Shown here piece by piece: positions 59,877-64,000 of a stretch of 64,000 nt of DNA; position 1 is the first letter of the stretch, and each line of letters begins with the position of its first letter. Source of the DNA: Virgisporangium aliadipatigenens (GTDB taxonomy: Bacteria > Actinomycetota > Actinomycetes > Mycobacteriales > Micromonosporaceae). The notes beneath the pieces were generated by a model. The model was not told the origin of the DNA and searched no databases. It saw only the letters and a program-made list of their open reading frames with translations. The stretch covers positions 1-64,000 of the forward strand of contig NZ_BOPF01000001.1 of assembly GCF_016863615.1 (NCBI RefSeq). The letters run 5' to 3'. The translations under genes and the position numbers were made by a program.

Positions 59877-62297
59877 GTGCAGAGGCATAACAGGTTTCTT
59901 GTCGCTGTCCTGTCCGTATTATCGATCATCATCTCCCTCGGCCTCCCGGGGACCGCGCTCGCCGATCCGGGCGGCCCGGGCACGGAGGTCAAAGCGGCCG
60001 GCTATTCGGCCGTCATCCGCCGCACCGCCTACGGCATCCCGCACGTGCTCGCCGCCAATCTGGGCAGCGTGACGTTCGGGCAGGGCTACGCCTATGCCGA
60101 GGACCGGTTCTGCGACCTGATGGACATGGTCATCAAGGTGCGCGGCGAACGCGCGAAGTATCTCGGCCCCGGGCCGGACGACATCCACGTCGCGACGGAC
60201 TTCGGCTACCGCGCACTCGGCATCCGCGAACGCGCCGAGGCGCAGAACGCCGCGCTGAGCGCGGAGGAACGGCAGCTGCTCGACGGCTACGTCGCCGGGT
60301 TCAACGCGTACCTGGCGGCGACCGGCGCGGCGAACATCCCCGGCTACTGCGCGGGCGCCTCGTGGATCCAGCCGATCAGCGCCGTCGACGTGCTGACCTA
60401 CCAGCGCAGCGTGGCCCTGTTCGCCAGCGGCGACGCCCTGGTGCTGCCCGTCGCGCTGGCCAGCCCGCCCGGCGCCGCGGCGCTCGCGAAGGGTCCCGCG
60501 ACGGCGGCCGCCACCGCCGGCGGCCTGGAGCGCTTCAGCGGGACGAGCAGCGAGGGCAGCAACGCCTGGGCGATCGGCGCCGACCGTTCCTCGACCGGCA
60601 AGGGCATGCTCGTCGGCAACCCGCACTTCCCCTGGCAGGGCGAACTGCGCTTCTGGGAGTCGCACCTGCGGGTGCCCGGCCAGTTGGACGTCTACGGCGC
60701 GGGCCTCGGCGGCCTGCCCGGCATCCAGATCGGGTTCACCGAGAAGGTGGCGTGGAGCCACACCATCGCGGCCGGTTCGCGGTTCACGTTCTACACCGTC
60801 GACCTCGTGCCCGGCGATCCCACGTCGTACTACGTCGACGGCGTGCCGGAGCAGATGACCGAGAAGAACGTCACCATCGCGGTCAACACCGGCGGCGGCG
60901 CCACGACCCAGGTCAGCCGCACGATGTACAGCACCCGCTACGGCAACGTGCTGGACCTGTCGGCGCAGAGCCCGGCCCTCGGCTGGTCGGCCGAGACCGC
61001 GCTGACCTACCGCGACGCGAACATCGACAACGATCGCATGCTGCGCCAGTGGTTCAACATCGCGCGGGCCGCCGACACGGCCGGCATCCGGGCGGCGCTG
61101 GGCAGCGACCAGGGCATCCCGTGGGTGAACATCATCGCGGCCGACCGGAACGGGAACGCGTTCTACGCGGATCCGTCGCAGACCCCGGCGCTCTCCCCGG
61201 CCTCGCTGGCGGAGTGGGCGGCCACCGGCGGCTTCCTGAACGGCAGCACGAGCACCAACGCCTGGGTGCCGATCCCGGGGGCGCGCTCGCCGGGGTTGAT
61301 CCCGTTCGCGCAGCAGCCGCAGCTGACCCGGCGGGACTACGTGTTCAACGCCAACGACAGCCACTGGGTGCCGCACGCCTCGCAGTTCCTGGTCGGGTAC
61401 TCGCCGCTGCAGGGGCCGGAGGGCACGCCGCTGACGCCCCGTTCGCGGCAGAACCTGCGCCTGATCAACAGCACCGCGAAGTGGACGGTGGCGGGGCTCG
61501 GCACGGCGATCCTCTCCGGCAACACGTTCACCTCGGACGAGTCGACGGCGGCCACCGTGGCGGCCTGTCGGGCCCGGGGCAACACGCCGGTGGTGGTCGA
61601 CGGGGTGTCGGTCAACGTCACCCAGGGCTGCAACGCGCTGGCGGGCTGGGACAAGAAGTTCGACCTGGCGAGCAAGGGCGCGGTGCTGTGGCGCGAGACG
61701 GTCTTCTCGGTCATCGACCAGTACCCGAACGCGCTGTACGAGGCGGGGCCGCTGTTCGGGGTGCCGTTCAACCCGGCCGATCCGGGCAACACCCCGCGCG
61801 GTGCGCCGGCGAACACCCAGCCGCTGCTGGAGGGGCTGGCGCGGGCCATGATCCGGATGCGCACGCTCGGCTGGGCCTATGACGTACGGCTCGACGCGGT
61901 GCAGTACACGGTCAAGAAGAACGAGAAGATCCCCGTTCCGGGCACCACCGAGGAGCTGGGCATCGCGAACGTCGTCGAGTACACGCCGGTGCCGGGTTCC
62001 AGCCTGGAGCCGGTGCTGGACGCCGGGGCGCGGCTGCCGAACACCGGCTCCGACCTGACCCGCAAGGGGTACGTCATCAACACCGGCACCAGCTTCCTGC
62101 TCACGATGGGCTGGACGTCGAGCGGTGCGGTGGACGCGAAGGCGCTGCTGACGTTCGGGGAGTCGGGCAATCCCAACTCGCCGCACTTCTCCGACCAGAC
62201 GAAGCTCTTCTCGCAGAAGAAGCTGCGCGAGTGCCGCTTCACGGAGGCGTCGATCCTGACGGACCCGGCGCTGAAGGTGAAGACGGTCAGCGGGTAG
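59877..62297 (+). CDS. Secreted penicillin acylase-type Ntn hydrolase
   Basis: An 806-residue exported enzyme of the penicillin/aculeacin A acylase family. The signal ends near GTALADP. The alpha chain is followed by a linker, and self-cleavage is expected at Gly227-Ser228 (SSEGSNAW), freeing Ser228 as N-terminal nucleophile. HTIAAGSRFTFY and the beta-chain Asn (NANDSHW) fit the oxyanion hole. Substrates of relatives are acyl-homoserine lactones, lipopeptides such as aculeacin, or penicillins. GTG at 59877 has AAGGA seven bases upstream. Codon 15, inside the signal peptide, is TTA. The 160 bases upstream hold no gene. Confidence 0.9.
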   Translation: MQRHNRFLVAVLSVLSIIISLGLPGTALADPGGPGTEVKAAGYSAVIRRTAYGIPHVLAANLGSVTFGQGYAYAEDRFCDLMDMVIKVRGERAKYLGPGPDDIHVATDFGYRALGIRERAEAQNAALSAEERQLLDGYVAGFNAYLAATGAANIPGYCAGASWIQPISAVDVLTYQRSVALFASGDALVLPVALASPPGAAALAKGPATAAATAGGLERFSGTSSEGSNAWAIGADRSSTGKGMLVGNPHFPWQGELRFWESHLRVPGQLDVYGAGLGGLPGIQIGFTEKVAWSHTIAAGSRFTFYTVDLVPGDPTSYYVDGVPEQMTEKNVTIAVNTGGGATTQVSRTMYSTRYGNVLDLSAQSPALGWSAETALTYRDANIDNDRMLRQWFNIARAADTAGIRAALGSDQGIPWVNIIAADRNGNAFYADPSQTPALSPASLAEWAATGGFLNGSTSTNAWVPIPGARSPGLIPFAQQPQLTRRDYVFNANDSHWVPHASQFLVGYSPLQGPEGTPLTPRSRQNLRLINSTAKWTVAGLGTAILSGNTFTSDESTAATVAACRARGNTPVVVDGVSVNVTQGCNALAGWDKKFDLASKGAVLWRETVFSVIDQYPNALYEAGPLFGVPFNPADPGNTPRGAPANTQPLLEGLARAMIRMRTLGWAYDVRLDAVQYTVKKNEKIPVPGTTEELGIANVVEYTPVPGSSLEPVLDAGARLPNTGSDLTRKGYVINTGTSFLLTMGWTSSGAVDAKALLTFGESGNPNSPHFSDQTKLFSQKKLRECRFTEASILTDPALKVKTVSG

Positions 62298-62862
62298 GTG
62301 TGAGCCGTGGGGGCCCGGCCGCGAGCCGGGCCTCCACGCGCGCCGCGACGGCGAGCAGGTGCGGGCCGCGCCGGTGGTGGGCCCGGGCCTGTGCCGAGTC
62401 GGGGCCGTGCCGCCGGAGCATCTCGGCCATCCGGTCCTGGACCGAGGCCCGCCGGCCCCAGGGTCCGACCGTCTGGTCGGCGTAGGTGAGGGCGTCGGAC
62501 ACGGGTGAACATTCGTCGGGGAACGCCTTCAGCGCGCCCGCCGGTGCCACGTGCACGGCCCCGGAGTGGTGGGCGACGAGCGCGCACAGTCGTGGCGACC
62601 AGCCCCGTTCGGCGAGGTACAGCGCACCGTCGAGCGGGTGGAACCCGGTGCGCCGCACGTCGGGCGCGTAGCCGATGTCGTGCAGCCAGGCGGCGGCGAC
62701 GAGCAGTTCACGCTCCGCGGGCGGAACGGCACGGGCCAGCTCGGCGGCTCTTGCGGCGACGCCCGCGCTGTGCGCACGACGTTCGACCGAGGTATCGAGG
62801 AGACGCTCGGCGAGGGCCCGGGCGGCATCGACGGAGGACGGTGCCGCGGCGACGGCGGTCAT
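62287..62862 (-). CDS. HD-domain phosphohydrolase
   Basis: A 191-residue HD protein: His (RRAHSAGVAARA), HD pair in AAWLHDIGYAPDV, then HHSGA and the closing Asp in TYADQT. Such proteins hydrolyse nucleotides or phosphoesters. ATG at 62862 is chosen over 62901 because it lies six bases after TACCGT with TTGATC 18 bases further up, a good leaderless promoter. Its 3' end overlaps the acylase gene by 11 bases, convergently. Confidence 0.85.
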   Translation of the reverse strand: MTAVAAAPSSVDAARALAERLLDTSVERRAHSAGVAARAAELARAVPPAERELLVAAAWLHDIGYAPDVRRTGFHPLDGALYLAERGWSPRLCALVAHHSGAVHVAPAGALKAFPDECSPVSDALTYADQTVGPWGRRASVQDRMAEMLRRHGPDSAQARAHHRRGPHLLAVAARVEARLAAGPPRLTPTR

Positions 62863-62868
62863 GCCTCG

Positions 62869-62898
62869 ACGGTAGGTCGGTGCCGCCTCGATGATCAA
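62869..62898 (-). promoter_or_regulatory. Promoter of the HD-domain gene (leaderless)
   Basis: TTGATC (62898-62893), 18 bases, TACCGT (62874-62869), then six bases to the ATG. Confidence 0.6.
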
Positions 62899-63014
62899 CA
62901 TCGTTCATCCGCTGTTCACCGGATGGCCTCCGTTTGCAACCCCTTCATGGGTGAGCCCGGCGGGTCCTCCGGTGTGCCACCATGACGTCGTCTGCTCGGC
63001 GCGGGGGGTGCGGC

Positions 63015-63221
63015 ATGTCCCAAGAAACCGTCTCTGACCTGCATTCCTATGTCCTGGACCGGCTGGATTCGCACCTCGCCGAGCTGCAGCGGCTGCGCCG
63101 CGAACTCGCCGGCCGGCACCTCACCCCGCCGGGCGAACGCCGCCGCCTCGCCGCGGCCACGGCGACCGCTGCGCTGCGTTACGGCCGGGACATCGACAGC
63201 GTGCTGGAGGAGTCCCCGTAG
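63015..63221 (+). CDS. Small helical protein, unknown function
   Basis: A 68-residue Arg/Leu-rich protein predicted to be two helices (LHSYVLDRLDSHLAELQRL and RRLAAATATAALRYG). No family recognised. ATG at 63015 has a GGGGGG-rich ribosome site. No signal or membrane segment. Coding potential looks good, but length alone limits confidence. Confidence 0.55.
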   Translation: MSQETVSDLHSYVLDRLDSHLAELQRLRRELAGRHLTPPGERRRLAAATATAALRYGRDIDSVLEESP

Positions 63222-63260
63222 GCCGCTTATGCTGGCCTCCGTCACGAGGGAGGTTCACGG

Positions 63261-63671
63261 GTGAGCGACGACTACGAGATCAAGGTCGATGCGGACGGTG
63301 ACGGCAGCTGGGACGCGCACACCGTCGAGGCCGACGGCCACGGCGGCTACCACGTCTACGTCGACCAGAACCACGACGGCCGGGCCGACTTCGTCGGCCA
63401 CGACACCGACGGCGACGGCCTGCTCGAGTCCGGCGACTACGACAACGACTTCGACGGCCGGTTCGAGTCGCACAACGTCGACACCACCGGCGACGGCTGG
63501 TACGACGAGCAGTACACCGACCGCGACGGCGACGGGAAATGGGACGAGGCCTCGGCCGACACCACGGGCGACGGCAACTGGGACGTGACCGTCCAGGACA
63601 ACAACTACAACAACGTCTTCGAGACGGTGCACTACGAGAACAACGAGACCAATCCGTACGCCTCTGCTTGA
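63261..63671 (+). CDS. Protein of seven Ca-loop-like repeats
   Basis: A 136-residue very acidic protein built almost entirely of loops of the D-x-D/N-x-D/G-G type: DADGDGSWD, DQNHDGRAD, DTDGDGLLE, DNDFDGRFE, DTTGDGWYD, DRDGDGKWD, DTTGDGNWD. They resemble calcium-binding EF-hand or thrombospondin type-3 loops. Trp or Tyr follows most loops. No signal peptide or membrane segment, so it should be cytosolic unless exported otherwise. GTG at 63261 has GGGAGG ahead. A calcium buffer or sensor role is inferred. Confidence 0.75.
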   Translation: MSDDYEIKVDADGDGSWDAHTVEADGHGGYHVYVDQNHDGRADFVGHDTDGDGLLESGDYDNDFDGRFESHNVDTTGDGWYDEQYTDRDGDGKWDEASADTTGDGNWDVTVQDNNYNNVFETVHYENNETNPYASA

Positions 63672-63745
63672 TCACTCGGCCTTCTCGGCGTAACCCGTAG
63701 CCTCTACATTTACAGCCATCTATCGCACTGACTCCGGGAGAGCAC

Positions 63746-64000
63746 ATGCGAAAGTGGCTGTCGGGTGCCGTCGCGGCACTCGTGGGGGTCGGGCTGGCGA
63801 CGCTGCCGGCCGGGCCCGCCGCCGCCGAGGCGAGTCATGCCCAACTGGCGCTGCGCTGGGCGCCCATCCACTACCAGGACGTCGACCAGACCGGCGGGCA
63901 CGCCCTCGGCGGCCGGTCCGACTACGTGACCCGCGTCGACTTCGACGGCAACTGGACCGGCCGGGACAACTGGGAGGGCGCCGCACGGGTGGCCGCCGCC
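63746..64000 (+). CDS. Exported protein, 3' end beyond the window
   Basis: The first 85 residues of a secreted protein: a signal (RKWLSGAVAALVGVGLATLPAGPAAAEA) followed by LALRWAPIHYQDVDQTGG and DYVTRVDFDGNWTGRDNWEG. ATG at 63746 has GGGAGA ahead. The start resembles Vps62-like or DUF946-like secreted actinomycete proteins, but too little is visible to name a family. Truncated by the window end. Confidence 0.65.
   Translation, partial: MRKWLSGAVAALVGVGLATLPAGPAAAEASHAQLALRWAPIHYQDVDQTGGHALGGRSDYVTRVDFDGNWTGRDNWEGAARVAAA

Overview
The window is chromosomal DNA of a high-GC actinomycete. The signs are very high G+C, many GTG and TTG starts, a DinB-type family that in actinomycetes uses mycothiol, a DasR-type operator, SAV_2336 and CU044_2847 conflict-system genes, LAL and MmyB-type regulators, rare TTA codons and start codons placed 6-8 bases after a TANNNT box. 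A dispersed palindrome (core TCCACWGTGGA, 11 exact copies) may identify the clade, perhaps Pseudonocardiaceae or a relative, but the genus cannot be named from sequence alone. Fifty genes are listed. There is no rRNA, tRNA, CRISPR array, transposase or phage gene, and no gap longer than about 220 bases lacks a gene.

Layout. 170-13425: a five-gene minus-strand operon. In order of transcription it encodes a Trypco1/CU044_2847 protein, a trypsin-VMAP-C protein, a MoxR ATPase, a 1699-residue SAV_2336/vWA-WD40-AAA protein ending in dead GGDEF-EAL domains, and a 1729-residue Ser/Thr kinase-ATPase-GAF-GGDEF protein. Trypsin, MoxR and vWA parts are the core of known predicted NTP-dependent conflict systems; the cyclic-di-GMP modules are the unusual addition. 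13474-29762: secreted glycosidases (GH97, and GH92 under an apparent DasR plus LacI-type promoter), an FtsX-type permease, a NarL-type two-component pair, and an Rrf2 regulator facing an NmrA-like reductase across two matching operators.

29980-39455: exported and envelope proteins. These are a V8-like protease, lipoproteins, a serine hydrolase with a TTA codon, two valine-glycine-rich secreted proteins (one with an LAxTG sortase signal), a mycothiol-type enzyme, a phosphotransferase-fold protein and an MMPL transporter. 39499-46626: a second NarL-type pair, an orphan OmpR-type regulator, and a small gene set of tyrosine ammonia-lyase-like enzyme, FOXRED2-like flavoprotein and acyl-adenylating enzyme.

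46636-55940: stress and membrane genes, a split LanB dehydratase pair with no visible precursor or cyclase, then a GNAT enzyme coupled to a 1368-residue LAL regulator. 56083-64000: a MarR/old-yellow-enzyme pair, a LigC-type ligase, a phosphoesterase, a penicillin acylase-type Ntn hydrolase, an HD protein, a protein with seven Ca-loop-like repeats and the start of an exported protein cut by the window end.

The most interesting unit is the first operon, followed by the lyase/flavoprotein/ligase set, the orphan split LanB pair, the elastin-like secreted pair and the dispersed palindrome.
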